A stretch of 64,000 bases of DNA from Pokkaliibacter plantistimulans (GCF_003194385.1 NZ_LAPT01000114.1:1-64000); one strand, 5' to 3'. Numbered from the stretch's first letter, positions 45,705 through 54,797 are shown. Notes: generated by a model from the letters alone, not told the origin. Translations and numbers: made by a program.

Positions 45705-46149
45705 AGTCGCTGCTGCTGGGTTGGAGCAAGGGGTGGATGGTCTGCCAGTGACCGTCATCCCTGCAGCCAGTACCCTCAAAAAAACGTCGGATCAGGAAAA
45801 TGTCAGCGTTATTTCTGCATCGAAGGTGCAAGCGGTAAAGGAAGACAGTGCTGTAAAGGTGATTCCTGTTGCCAGCACGGCGCGTAAGGTGAGCGATGAC
45901 AATGTGGTAGTCATTCCTGCTCAGGCGACCAGGGTTGCGGTGCCCGATGATGTTGACGTTATTCGTGCGCCACAGAAAAAAGCCCATACAACTGAAGAGG
46001 TCGTGGTGATACCCGCGCCGCCCAGACACCCGATCCAGACCGCCGAGCAGGTGACTATCATCCCGGCGACAAAGAAAAAGCTGCCAGTGCCGCAGACCAC
46101 ATGGCAGGTTCAGGTTATTCCCGGATCACAGATCAAACCAGGGCAGTGA
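45643..46149 (+). CDS. Secreted repeat protein of eight VIPA-like units
   Basis: A 168-residue protein. Residues 1-25 form a signal peptide (MKLSVAWPKLSCSLLLLVG, then Ala-rich). The mature part is almost entirely eight units of 16-20 residues, each opening with a V-x-V/I-I-P-A-like strand: VTVIPA, VSVISA, VKVIPV, VVVIPA, VDVIRA, VVVIPA, VTIIPA, VQVIPG. Charged or polar turns lie between. No cysteine remains after processing and no known family was recognised. The ATG at 45643 (AGGAG 7 nt upstream) is chosen over an in-frame ATG at 45637. It overlaps the end of sbcB by 62 nt in another frame, so it is probably translated in the same transcript. Confidence 0.75.
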   Translation: MKLSVAWPKLSCSLLLLVGAEVAAAGLEQGVDGLPVTVIPAASTLKKTSDQENVSVISASKVQAVKEDSAVKVIPVASTARKVSDDNVVVIPAQATRVAVPDDVDVIRAPQKKAHTTEEVVVIPAPPRHPIQTAEQVTIIPATKKKLPVPQTTWQVQVIPGSQIKPGQ

Positions 46150-46157
46150 TGAAAAGG

Positions 46158-46565
46158 TCAGCGGTGGAGCGGCGGACCTTTCAGCTCCAGTGTGTTGCCT
46201 TCAGGATCTTTCAGATAGATCGATGGGCCCAGCCCATCGGCACCGTAACGTGACTCGATGCAGCCGGTGCTCAGGTTCATCGCGGTCAGCAGGGACTCTA
46301 ACTCCGCCTTATCAAAGGGCTCTATTCTGAGGCAGAAGTGGTCAAGATTACGTCCTTCAGTTTCTGCCGGTGCGCCTCCTGTACGGCCAAGAGGGCCATC
46401 GATGGTGATCAGATCAATGAGTGCATTACCTGCTCGTAACTGGTAGAGCCCAAGTTCTGGGCGCTCTCTTTCAAGTGTGCAGCCAAGATGCAGATAAAAA
46501 TCCAGCATCCTGCTCAAGTTGCTGATCCGTAGCACCAGATGGTCAATACCAAGGATGGTAAACAT
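46158..46565 (-). CDS. VOC-family (glyoxalase/bleomycin-resistance fold) protein
   Basis: A 135-residue single VOC domain. Paired motifs are ILGIDHLVLRISNLSRMLDFY (metal His10 region), LDHFCLRIE (second His) and SIYLKDPEGNTLELKG (Glu ligand), which gives the usual His/His/Glu metal set. The substrate is not predictable from sequence; relatives are called virulence-associated or glyoxalase-like proteins. The ATG at 46565 has GGGGAAG just upstream; an ATG at 46580 is less likely. It converges with the repeat-protein gene, 8 bp apart. Confidence 0.88.
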   Translation of the reverse strand: MFTILGIDHLVLRISNLSRMLDFYLHLGCTLERERPELGLYQLRAGNALIDLITIDGPLGRTGGAPAETEGRNLDHFCLRIEPFDKAELESLLTAMNLSTGCIESRYGADGLGPSIYLKDPEGNTLELKGPPLHR

Positions 46566-46636
46566 CGCTGTCTTCCCCATGCCTGGATGCCGCCCGGCAG
46601 CACGGTCAAAGCGGCCGGGCGGTATCGGTCATTTTG

Positions 46637-49393
46637 CTATTTCTGGGGTTCGGGAGAGGCGGTCACAATCAGTGCACGTCGTTGTTGTGGTGACAGCATG
46701 TGGTCGTAGATGGCTAGTAACGTGGCTCTGTCGATAGTGCCAATGGCTTTTAACAGCTCATTGCGGCTGTCGAAGTTGTAGGCGCCGCGATCAATCTCCC
46801 GCCAGTAATAGTTACTCCGCTCGTACAGGGTCTGATCAGGCTTGCTCAGATCGCTCATTAAGCCCTGTTTGAAGGTTTGTAGCTGATCGTTGCTCAGGTG
46901 CTGCAGCTGTGTACGGAAATCTTGCATGAATTGATCGACCCTGGTTGTGAGGGTGGCGGCATCTGCCGATGGCGACTGTAATACCAGGCCGATGCCGGGC
47001 CAGTCCATGATCGGCATCGGGGTAGCGAACACGATATAACCCAGTTGCTGACGAGTGCGCAGATCTGCGTAGAAAGGGGTGGAAATAATCTGGCTGAGTA
47101 AGGCGAAAGCGGCACGATGCTTCAGGTCATCCTGATCAGCCTGCCAGTACCAGGTGATCGCGGTGTCCTTGTGAGGTCCCTGTTCGCTGATGCTTTCTTG
47201 ATAGCCAGCGGGTAGCGCATCAATTGTTGCACGCGGCACCTCTGCAGGTTGGGCGTTATCCAGCCAGGCATGCTTTACCTTCTCCGCCATGGAACGGGCC
47301 TGCTGCTGGTCCAGATTGCCATGTGCAAGTATTACTACCTGAATTTGCTGGCGCCATGCGGGAACAAACTGCTGCAGGTCATTCAGGCTGATGCCCTGCA
47401 GTGCACTGATTAGCTCGGCGCTGGTGTGAAACGACGGCATCAGGCGTTCAGACAGACGCCCCATGCTGACTTTGTAGGGCATGGATTCTTTGCGGTTACG
47501 GAGCTCATCCAGATAGTCTTCCTTGATCTGGTCAAAACGGACCTGATTCCATTGGGGTTGCAGCAAGGCATGTTGTAGTTCATCCAACAGTACACTTTGC
47601 TTGTCGTTGTAGCCGGTAATCTTGAAGCTGATGCCACGAATATGGCGATAGAGTTCAAACTCCAGTCCTGCAACAAAGGCGGGGTAGGTCAGGGTATTAA
47701 GCTGTTCCTCCACCATGCGGGTGTAAAGTTCACTCAGGGCGGTATCTCTGGCTGTGTCGTTGGTTTTCGCTGAGCGCAGGTTGACGAAGAAGTCGGCCTT
47801 TGGGGTGCCAAAGGAGGTATCTTGCTGATACCAGAAGCTGAAGCCGGGCTGCTGTTGCAGTAATTTGGGTTTAGCGGAATCGTTGCCTTTCAGAACATGT
47901 AACTGTTCAGCAATGAATGGGTTTGCGGCAGGCAGGGCCAGTTGTTGCAACCACTCAGGGTGCGACACCTGCCATTGCTCCTGTTTCAGTTGGGTGTAGC
48001 GGTACGGCACGTCATACCAGCGGCTGGTTTTGTCGGTCGACAGGCCGGGCGCCATCAACGTTACCAGCAAATGGCCTGGGGTGAGATAGTCAAGAAACTG
48101 GCGGATAACCTGTGCATCGTAGTTGTGATAATCGTAGCTGCTATAGAGCACTTGCTCCGCAGTGTGGTCCTGCAGGGCATTGGCGAGGCCGCTCACCCAG
48201 TTGATCGGCGGCACCTTCTCCTGGAAGCGGAAGTCGATCTCAGCCAGTCTGGCCATTTCCCTGAAGCGCCACTCGTCGATACCACCTTCTTCAATCTTGC
48301 GCAGATAGGCAAAAACCAGAGAGACGATGTCATTGATGTGCTCCTGACCTGCGGCCGTCAGACTGAGGCTGATTTGCATCGTGGATGCGTCGGGGCCGTT
48401 GTAGCCCACTCCCGCACCAAGACTGCTGGCCCAGCCGAGTGATTTGAGAAGAGCCAAAACACTGCCCTTGCCCTCGTCACCCAGCAAGGATGCCAGGTAT
48501 TGCACGGGCTTGTTATCCTCATACTGGCGCAGCGGTGGCAGGGGGAACGTCAGGCTCAGAGTCCGTACTTCACGAATCGGCGTCAGCTGTAGCTCTGCAG
48601 GTAACTGGCTGGAGGTGAACAGCGGGGGCATCTGACGAGAGATGGTGGGGTGATCAGCAATGCTTGCAAAATACTGTGTGACCCAGCTTGCCAGCTGTGG
48701 CAGGGGCTCTTTGCCGAGTACCACCAGACGCATGCGGCTGGCACTGTAGCTGTGCTGATAAAAGTCGATCAGGGCGTCACGAATTTTCAGCTCTCCGTGA
48801 TCCTGCAGGGTTTGTAAATTCCCCACACTGAAGCGGCTCATCGGATGGTCGGGGTTGTAGGTTTCACGCATAGTTTCGTACAGACGACGGCCATCTTCCC
48901 GAATCTTGGCCTTGTACTCCGAATCGACCGCATGCGCTTCACGGCTGACGTAGTCCTCACTGAACCGGGGGGCGATGAAGAACTGTGAGAAACGGTCAAG
49001 CGCAGGAGCTAGCTGGTCAGGATCGATATCAAAGAAAAAATTGGTGTGGTCAAAGGCGGTGTAGGCGTTCTGGCTGCCACCATGCTGATTGATGAAGTCC
49101 TGATAGGCATCGGCCTTGGGGTATTTGCTGGTGCCGAGAAATAGCATGTGCTCAAGGAAGTGAGCGAGTCCGGGCCACTGTTTGGGTTCATCCGCGCTGC
49201 CAGCATTGACGTCCATCGCCGCAGCACTCTTGTCAGTATCGGGATCGCTGATCAGCAGCACTTGCAAGTGGTTGGGCAGCACCAGGCTCTGGTAGCTACG
49301 AGTGTCATTGGGGCTCTTTTTGATCTCGGCTGCTGGCACTGTCATCGATACCAGCAAGGGGAGCATGGGCATCCACCACCACTTTGTTTTCAT
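46637..49393 (-). CDS. Periplasmic M16 zinc protease, pitrilysin (protease III) type
   Basis: A 918-residue protein. A signal peptide (1-22; MKTKWWWMPMLPLLVSMTVP core) is followed by the inverted zinc motif HFLEH (His78, Glu81, His82) in GLAHFLEHMLFLGTSKYP, with the second metal Glu159 81 residues after His78, exactly as in pitrilysin. The C-terminal half, without a zinc motif, completes the clam-shell. It degrades peptides such as insulin-size substrates in the periplasm. The ATG at 49393 has AGGAG 4 nt upstream; the open frame extends 28 codons further without a ribosome site. Confidence 0.93.
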   Translation of the reverse strand: MKTKWWWMPMLPLLVSMTVPAAEIKKSPNDTRSYQSLVLPNHLQVLLISDPDTDKSAAAMDVNAGSADEPKQWPGLAHFLEHMLFLGTSKYPKADAYQDFINQHGGSQNAYTAFDHTNFFFDIDPDQLAPALDRFSQFFIAPRFSEDYVSREAHAVDSEYKAKIREDGRRLYETMRETYNPDHPMSRFSVGNLQTLQDHGELKIRDALIDFYQHSYSASRMRLVVLGKEPLPQLASWVTQYFASIADHPTISRQMPPLFTSSQLPAELQLTPIREVRTLSLTFPLPPLRQYEDNKPVQYLASLLGDEGKGSVLALLKSLGWASSLGAGVGYNGPDASTMQISLSLTAAGQEHINDIVSLVFAYLRKIEEGGIDEWRFREMARLAEIDFRFQEKVPPINWVSGLANALQDHTAEQVLYSSYDYHNYDAQVIRQFLDYLTPGHLLVTLMAPGLSTDKTSRWYDVPYRYTQLKQEQWQVSHPEWLQQLALPAANPFIAEQLHVLKGNDSAKPKLLQQQPGFSFWYQQDTSFGTPKADFFVNLRSAKTNDTARDTALSELYTRMVEEQLNTLTYPAFVAGLEFELYRHIRGISFKITGYNDKQSVLLDELQHALLQPQWNQVRFDQIKEDYLDELRNRKESMPYKVSMGRLSERLMPSFHTSAELISALQGISLNDLQQFVPAWRQQIQVVILAHGNLDQQQARSMAEKVKHAWLDNAQPAEVPRATIDALPAGYQESISEQGPHKDTAITWYWQADQDDLKHRAAFALLSQIISTPFYADLRTRQQLGYIVFATPMPIMDWPGIGLVLQSPSADAATLTTRVDQFMQDFRTQLQHLSNDQLQTFKQGLMSDLSKPDQTLYERSNYYWREIDRGAYNFDSRNELLKAIGTIDRATLLAIYDHMLSPQQRRALIVTASPEPQK

Positions 49394-49498
49394 AACACTC
49401 CTAGTTGTCTTTCCGACCGGGCAAGGTCGATATATTCGAATATCACGGGCTTGCGTCGCGTGTGTTGGGGTAACCAACGCGCAACAGCGGCAAGTTGT

Positions 49499-50152
49499 TC
49501 AGCCTTTGAACACTCTGCCGACAGGCTTAATGCAATCAGAGCCCTGAAATTGCGGAGAGTTCATTTCTGCGGTTACCTGCCAGGTTTGCAATACCCCCGA
49601 CCAGGGTTGTAACAGCTTGATGGCGTCGGTATCGGTTGTGTCTGTACTCAGCCACTGAGCCGTTTGTTGCTGATCCAGCAGGGCAGGCATGCGCGTCAGA
49701 AATGCACTAAGAAAGGGATTGCTGGGAACACTGATCAATGCACAGGTCAGAAAGCGCATATCGCCTAACTGGTAGACTTCCCACAGGGCGGCGATGTTCA
49801 TCAGCGTTTGTTCCGGGCTGGAGATGTAGATGGGCCAGCGTCGCCCTGAGGCACTGATCCAGTCAAACACGCCATCAACAGGAAGCACGGCACGTTGTCT
49901 GGCCAGCGGGCGTTTGAACATGGCATTGGTGAGTAGTTGTTCAGCCCTGGCGGTGTAGGGCGCTTCATTGAGTCGCTTGATCCAGGAGGGGGCCAGCCCC
50001 CAGTGGGCAGGCTCAAGCAAATAGGGTTGGCGCTGAAGTGCCAGCCACTGATAGGGGGAGAGATTGTAGCTGGCTGTCAGTGGACGAGGGGCGGTACCTT
50101 GCAGATCCCACCCCTGTTGCAACGCTTCAACCTGAACAATGCGTCCAGTCAT
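49499..50152 (-). CDS. SRAP (HMCES/YedK) family protein lacking the catalytic Cys2
   Basis: A 217-residue protein with the SRAP fold landmarks AHWGLAPSW (49-57), ARAEQL (68-73), AVLPVDGVFDW (88-98) and RMPALL (154-159). Active SRAP proteins crosslink to abasic DNA through Cys2 (MCGR). Here the N-terminus is MTGR, so residue 2 is Thr. Other active-site positions also differ: Asn before ARAE is Thr67, the Glu of the FYEW motif is Asp97, and the His of IHxRMP is Leu152. The start is well constrained, since an upstream gene ends at 50160, 7 nt before this ATG. So this is probably a DNA-binding or otherwise repurposed pseudoenzyme; whether a normal YedK exists elsewhere is not visible. Confidence 0.85.
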   Translation of the reverse strand: MTGRIVQVEALQQGWDLQGTAPRPLTASYNLSPYQWLALQRQPYLLEPAHWGLAPSWIKRLNEAPYTARAEQLLTNAMFKRPLARQRAVLPVDGVFDWISASGRRWPIYISSPEQTLMNIAALWEVYQLGDMRFLTCALISVPSNPFLSAFLTRMPALLDQQQTAQWLSTDTTDTDAIKLLQPWSGVLQTWQVTAEMNSPQFQGSDCIKPVGRVFKG

Positions 50153-50159
50153 CAGCAGG

Positions 50160-50426
50160 TCAGTGTTTGTGAGGCAGGGCGGCCAGAGCGATATCCCGGG
50201 CGCGATGCTGTTCTTTTTCCGGCAGAGTGGCAATCTGCTCCAGCGCCACCAGTGCCTGGGTCAGCTGCAGGGCAAACTCACGGTTGGCTTCCTGGAAGGC
50301 AGCGTCAATGGCCTGATAGACCCGTTCGATCTGCTGTTCCTTCTGTTCCTGACTGTCGACTTGCTTCAGGGCTTGCAGGCAGGCCGTCGCAATCTTCATA
50401 TAGCGTTGGTTGCGTGCTTGGCTCAT
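50160..50426 (-). CDS. Small helical hypothetical protein
   Basis: An 88-residue, highly charged, Gln/Ala/Glu-rich protein predicted to be mostly alpha helix (RYMKIATACLQALKQVDSQ; EQQIERVYQAIDAAFQEANR). The ATG at 50426 (GGAG about 10 nt upstream) fits better than an upstream ATG at 50513. No family was recognised. It lies 7 nt before the SRAP-like gene on the same strand, so the two are probably cotranscribed. The 262 bp upstream, to 50688, hold no gene I can support. Confidence 0.65.
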   Translation of the reverse strand: MSQARNQRYMKIATACLQALKQVDSQEQKEQQIERVYQAIDAAFQEANREFALQLTQALVALEQIATLPEKEQHRARDIALAALPHKH

Positions 50427-50688
50427 GGGGGGATACTCCGGCTGGGTAATTCTGTATCGGATGCTGCTGCCATGAGGCGAAAGACATACACACGGAAAGA
50501 TGCGTGTCAGCAATCTGGCGTTGTAAATCCCTTCGGTGCACTCATCTACATCAAGTAAATGCTGTGTCCTCAGTTATTTACGCTTTGCTGGCTCCGTCAC
50601 ACAACCTGTCGTGAATAGGTGCTTATTTTGCATCGGCAATTGGCGCCTATCTTATGCCAAGACTTCGCATCTGCACAACGCAGAAGCC

Positions 50689-51183
50689 CTACCACCAGTA
50701 TTTTCCCCAGTTCTCCGGGTTGGCCCAGTTGTCAGGGTTGTTCCAGGTGCGCACGTGGTTATAGGTCAACAGGTCGAAGGCATAGAACACCAGCTTGCGC
50801 TGACCCTGGCTGAAACCCTGTTCGCGGGTGAGGCCCAGCGCATAGAAGTCTGCATCCTGCCAGCAGGTGTCACCATCCTGTTCGGTGGGGCTGTAGCTCA
50901 GCCAGACGCGCGGCGCACAGTAATTACGCAGCCAGCCAAGCAACGCTCTGCCCTCCAGTGGTGGCAGGTGTTCCAGCGCATCGGTGAGCAGGATCAGCTC
51001 GGAGGGGGCAGCACCTTGCAGTTGCTGGCGGGCATCGTGAGCCTCGAAGTGCTGCATCTGGCAATCGTGTTGCTCGCAATAGCTCTGCAGTGCCGGTGGA
51101 ACGCAGGCGCCGATGCTGACCACGCGCTGAGGTGCCAACTGTTGCAGTCGATCAAGTAAAAACTCATTTGGCGAGCGAACCAT
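50689..51183 (-). CDS. DUF6231-family, methyltransferase-like protein
   Basis: A 164-residue protein. VVSIGACVPPALQSYCEQHDCQ at about 21-42 resembles a Rossmann motif I of SAM-dependent methyltransferases, and LILLTDALEHLPPLEGRALL resembles motif IV. The C-terminus is Trp/Asn-rich (NPDNWANPENWGKYWW). It is short for an active methyltransferase. Pseudomonas homologues of unknown function carry the DUF6231 name. ATG start with AGGAAG upstream. Single-gene unit, divergent from the next plus-strand gene. Confidence 0.75.
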   Translation of the reverse strand: MVRSPNEFLLDRLQQLAPQRVVSIGACVPPALQSYCEQHDCQMQHFEAHDARQQLQGAAPSELILLTDALEHLPPLEGRALLGWLRNYCAPRVWLSYSPTEQDGDTCWQDADFYALGLTREQGFSQGQRKLVFYAFDLLTYNHVRTWNNPDNWANPENWGKYWW

Positions 51184-51513
51184 GGCAACTTCCTGCTTAA
51201 CTACGGGGACAGGCCGACTGCAATGCAGACGGCGCCCGAGTATGTCAGACGCAATATCGATGTATCAACCTGTGCAGGTGGGCATTCCACTATAGTTTTA
51301 TCCGTCTGTCGCCCTGTCAGGTGAAGGCTTTTTTGCTGTGTGCGGTTGTCAGGTTTCGGGGGAGTGGTCAGGTACCCGCTTGATGGTGGGTGGTGTGACC
51401 CGTCGGCACAATTTGCACATTGGCAGCGGATAGCTATGCTAGCGCGGCATAAATCAGTCGCAGCCAGATGCCGAGCGGCGACCGTGGAGTTGAACCCGTT
51501 GGGAGTGGATGGA
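51184..51513. other. Divergent intergenic region
   Basis: 330 bp between the DUF6231 gene and the DUF6394 gene. I see no supported gene, and no clear promoter or operator. The frame of the downstream gene is open through part of it (from 51340) but lacks a ribosome site before 51514. Confidence 0.4.
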
Positions 51514-51897
51514 ATGAATAGGGAAAAGGTGGTTTTTGCGTTCTTTATTGTGCTGGCACTGACTCTCAATTTTGGCTTTGTGCTGGGCGAGATTCATAAC
51601 GCTAATCACCACAATGCCTTTGAGTTGTTTGCCGCTATCGTGGTCAGCCTGATTGCAACGGTACTCAAGTTTGGTGACAGAACACACATCGGCGCGGTGT
51701 TGCTGGCTACCAGTCTGGTGGCAGACTTGCAGCTGTTGCTGGCCGCTGGGGTATGGGCCTATGCGGACTATGTTTCGCTGGACGGATTGACCGAAAATGT
51801 TGTGGCCAGCGTGGTCTCGCTGTCAGCAGGTGCGCTGTTGGCCAATCTTACTTCCGTCATCCTGTTGATGGTGGAAACCGTGATGATTCGCCGCTAG
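51514..51897 (+). CDS. DUF6394 membrane protein
   Basis: A 127-residue protein with about four hydrophobic helices (VVFAFFIVLALTLNFGFVLG; ELFAAIVVSLIATVLKF; HIGAVLLATSLVADLQLLLAA; VVSLSAGALLANLTSVILLMV). The segment LALTLNFGFVLGEIHNANHHN is the family signature I recall from Pseudomonas and Halomonas relatives. It ends 8 nt before the potassium-channel gene, so an accessory subunit role is reasonable but unproven. ATG at 51514 with GGA-rich sequence upstream. Confidence 0.75.
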   Translation: MNREKVVFAFFIVLALTLNFGFVLGEIHNANHHNAFELFAAIVVSLIATVLKFGDRTHIGAVLLATSLVADLQLLLAAGVWAYADYVSLDGLTENVVASVVSLSAGALLANLTSVILLMVETVMIRR

Positions 51898-51905
51898 GTG
51901 CGCGT

Positions 51906-53630
51906 GTGAATTCCGTCATTTACCTGTTGCTGCGCCGCCTGCGCTGGCCGCTGATTACTCTGATTGTGGTCTATGCCATCTCCATCACTGGATTTGTGCT
52001 GATTCCCGGTATGGACGACAAAGGCCAGCCCTGGCAGATGGGCTTCTTCCATGCCTTTTATTTTGTCAGTTTCATGGGGTCGACCATCGGCTTCGGCGAA
52101 ATTCCCTATGCCTTTACCGACGCCCAGCGCTATTGGGCGATGTTGACCATCTACGTTACTGTCATTGCCTGGCTGTACGGCATTGGCACCATGCTGGCGA
52201 TTCTGCAGGATCAGGCATTCAGCCGGATGCGCGCCCGTCAGCGTTTTCGCAATGCGGTCAAGGCCATTCAGGAGCCGTTCTACCTGATCTGCGGTTATGG
52301 CGTCACCGGCAGTCTGCTGGTAAACAAGCTGGCCTCCCGCGGTATTCAGGCGGTTGTGGTGGATATCAATCAGCAGCGTATAGACGATCTGTTGACTGAT
52401 ACGCTGCCCATGGCAGTCCCTGCGCTGTGTGCGGATGCCTGCGAACCAGACATTCTGACTGATGCCGGGCTGCTGAAGCAGCACTGCATTGGTGTTGTGG
52501 CCTTGACCAACAGCGATGAGGTCAATCTTGCGGTGGCGATTGCCAGTAAACTGCTGGCGACCCGTACCCCGGTGATCAGTCGTGCTGAGAGCCAGGCGAT
52601 TAATGACAATCTGGCTTCCTTTGGCACCGAGCATATCGTCAACCCCTTTGAATCCTTTGCTGAATATCTGGCCATGGCGATCCACTCGCCCTACAAGCAT
52701 CTGGTTTATGACTGGCTGGTCAACCCGAGACACCGTCCTGCCAAGATTGGTGCTCATCAGGTGCAGGGCACCTGGGTCATCTGTGGCTACGGGCGCATGG
52801 GGCAGGCACTGCACCGTTACCTGGGGGCACATCAGGTTGATATGGTGGTCATTGATGAGGACCCGGCCAAGTTCGGCATGATGGATGACATGGTGCTGGG
52901 GCTGGGCACTGAAGCTGTTACTTTGCAGGAGGCACGCATTGCGCAGGCCGTGGGAGTGGTGGCTGGAACGGCCAGTGATGCCAACAACCTGTCGATTCTG
53001 ATGACAGCACGTATGCTCAACCCTGAGCTGATCACCGTGGCACGGCAGAATCAGCGCTACAACGAACGTGTCTTTCAGGCTGCATGTCCTGACTATGTCA
53101 TGGAGCCAGCCTGGATTATCGCCAACAAGATCATGCTGCTGATCAAGACGCCGTTATTGCTGGATTTTCTGCGGCAGATGGGAGGGCAGAGTGACGCCTG
53201 GGCGCAGCAGTTGATTGAACGGATGCGCGAGGTGGTGGATGACCAGGAGCTGGATAGCTGGTCATTAACGATCGATCAGCAGGAGGCGCCTGCCATCATG
53301 ACTGCACTGACAGATCGCCAGTCGGTGCCGCTGGGCGTATTGCAAGTAGACCCGCGGCAGAGGCTGGATGCACTCAAGGCTTTCCCGCTGATGATCAAGC
53401 GTTCAAACGGTCTGGTGTTACTCCCTACTACCGATACCTTGCTGCAGGAAGGTGACGTTATCCTGTTCTGTGGCCGTTATCGGGCATCAGCTCTGATGCA
53501 ATGGACCGCGGGGAATTACAACGTGCTGCGCTATGTACGTGATGGTTTTGATGGGGCGTCAGGGTATGTGTGGCGCTGGCTGAGTAAGTCATACCGCGAA
53601 AGAAGGAAAATGTCCCATGAAATCAAGTGA
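51906..53630 (+). CDS. Two-TM potassium channel with tandem RCK (TrkA-N/C) domains
   Basis: A 574-residue channel protein. The first two membrane helices (about 13-33 and 73-95) flank a pore loop with selectivity filter TIGFGE (60-65, compared with TVGYGD/TIGYGE). Two RCK modules follow, each beginning with a Rossmann GYGxxG motif (ICGYGVTGSLL near 125; ICGYGRMGQAL near 296), and TrkA-C-like segments. A cytosolic gating ring of this kind senses NAD(H) or other ligands. GTG start at 51906. The Phe in the filter (GFG) is also seen in some prokaryotic channels. A calcium or nucleotide ligand cannot be deduced. Confidence 0.9.
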   Translation: MNSVIYLLLRRLRWPLITLIVVYAISITGFVLIPGMDDKGQPWQMGFFHAFYFVSFMGSTIGFGEIPYAFTDAQRYWAMLTIYVTVIAWLYGIGTMLAILQDQAFSRMRARQRFRNAVKAIQEPFYLICGYGVTGSLLVNKLASRGIQAVVVDINQQRIDDLLTDTLPMAVPALCADACEPDILTDAGLLKQHCIGVVALTNSDEVNLAVAIASKLLATRTPVISRAESQAINDNLASFGTEHIVNPFESFAEYLAMAIHSPYKHLVYDWLVNPRHRPAKIGAHQVQGTWVICGYGRMGQALHRYLGAHQVDMVVIDEDPAKFGMMDDMVLGLGTEAVTLQEARIAQAVGVVAGTASDANNLSILMTARMLNPELITVARQNQRYNERVFQAACPDYVMEPAWIIANKIMLLIKTPLLLDFLRQMGGQSDAWAQQLIERMREVVDDQELDSWSLTIDQQEAPAIMTALTDRQSVPLGVLQVDPRQRLDALKAFPLMIKRSNGLVLLPTTDTLLQEGDVILFCGRYRASALMQWTAGNYNVLRYVRDGFDGASGYVWRWLSKSYRERRKMSHEIK

Positions 53631-53789
53631 TTAGCTGATCCGGAAACTATCGGTAACTAGGATAGACGGGTAGGGTGCTTTAACTTGGACTGGCTGTGAA
53701 TCTAAAATAAGGAAAATTTTGCACATTTTAGCCCTCTTTGTGTAAGGTGCGCGGGTGCAGAATGCATATAGCCAATACTGGAGAGACGT

Positions 53790-54746
53790 ATGTTGTTAAG
53801 CAGTCGGTTGTTTAAAACAGTTTCGTATAGAAGTTTGATGACCTTTTTTACTGCCTTCCTGCTGATGTTCAGCCTCGGAATGCAAAGTGCCGAGGCTGCA
53901 CGTCTGGGAAGCGGCAAAACCTTCGGTAAGACCTATTCCACGCCAGCCAAACCGGCGTACAGCCCCACGTACAACAAGTCCAGCACGACGACTAACCCGG
54001 CTACGGGCGCTGCTGCAGCTCAAACTGCCAAGAAGCCTGGATTCATGGGGGGCATGCTGGGCGGCTTACTGATGGGTGGCCTGCTGGGTGGCCTGCTGTT
54101 CGGTGGTGTAGGTGGTGGTTTGCTGGATATTCTGGTGTTGGCTGCACTGGCATTTCTGGCCTATCGCTTCTTTACTCGTCGTAAGCAGGCGCAATCATCA
54201 CAGGCGGATAATCAGGGTTATGCCCATGCTGGCGCCAATAATCCCTGGCAGGCACGTAATGAACAGCCTGCCGAGGCGGTGGTTCAGCCCCAGACCACTT
54301 CCGCCATGCGTAGCGGCAGCTTTGGCTCAACTGAGCAAGGACTGATGGCTGAGCTGGCAGATGAGGTGAAAATCCCTGACTGGTTCAAAAAGGATGCTTT
54401 CCTCGAAGAAGCCAAAGATCATTTCCGTGCTCTGCAGAAGGCGTGGGATTCTGCAGACTACGCCACGCTGTCCAGCTATATGACGCCTGAGCTGTTTGCC
54501 CAGATCAAAGCTGAGCGTGAGCAAATGGGTGAGGCTCAGCACACTGAAGTAGTATCGGTGATGACTGATCTGGTCGATTTCCAGCAAGTGGGTGACAAGG
54601 TCGTGGCCAGCATCCAGTTCTCTGGATGGGTACGTGAGCAGCAGGCAGGCCAGGAAGGTGAGTTCAGTGAAATCTGGCACCTTGCCAAGGACGCCAGCCA
54701 GCCCAACAGTGCGTGGGCTATCGAAGGTATTCAGCAGCCTGGCTGA
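53790..54746 (+). CDS. Tim44-like domain protein
   Basis: A 318-residue protein. A signal peptide (about 1-36, ending SAEAA) precedes a Thr/Pro/Ala-rich linker, a Gly-rich hydrophobic segment (GGMLGGLLMGGLLGGLLFGG near 87-106), a membrane helix (ILVLAALAFLAYRFF) and a C-terminal Tim44-like domain (about 190-315; IPDWFKKDAFLEEAKDHF, LSSYMTPELFAQIK, VKTE-type VVASIQFSGWVRE). Pseudomonas and Ralstonia have such proteins in the cell envelope, function unknown. ATG with GGAGAG upstream. A hairpin follows. Confidence 0.85.
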   Translation: MLLSSRLFKTVSYRSLMTFFTAFLLMFSLGMQSAEAARLGSGKTFGKTYSTPAKPAYSPTYNKSSTTTNPATGAAAAQTAKKPGFMGGMLGGLLMGGLLGGLLFGGVGGGLLDILVLAALAFLAYRFFTRRKQAQSSQADNQGYAHAGANNPWQARNEQPAEAVVQPQTTSAMRSGSFGSTEQGLMAELADEVKIPDWFKKDAFLEEAKDHFRALQKAWDSADYATLSSYMTPELFAQIKAEREQMGEAQHTEVVSVMTDLVDFQQVGDKVVASIQFSGWVREQQAGQEGEFSEIWHLAKDASQPNSAWAIEGIQQPG

Positions 54747-54770
54747 GGCATATCGTTCAAGTAGAAATAG

Positions 54771-54797
54771 CAACGGCGTCCATAATGGACGCCGTTG
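54771..54797 (+). terminator. Hairpin after the Tim44-like gene
   Basis: A 12-bp perfect stem (CAACGGCGTCCA, 54771-54782, against 54786-54797) with a 3-nt loop and a short TTGT tail. Probable terminator. Confidence 0.65.

Noticed and set aside
51894-52832. Antisense open frame of 312 codons inside the potassium-channel gene
   Set aside because: Composition of a shadow frame and no family resemblance.
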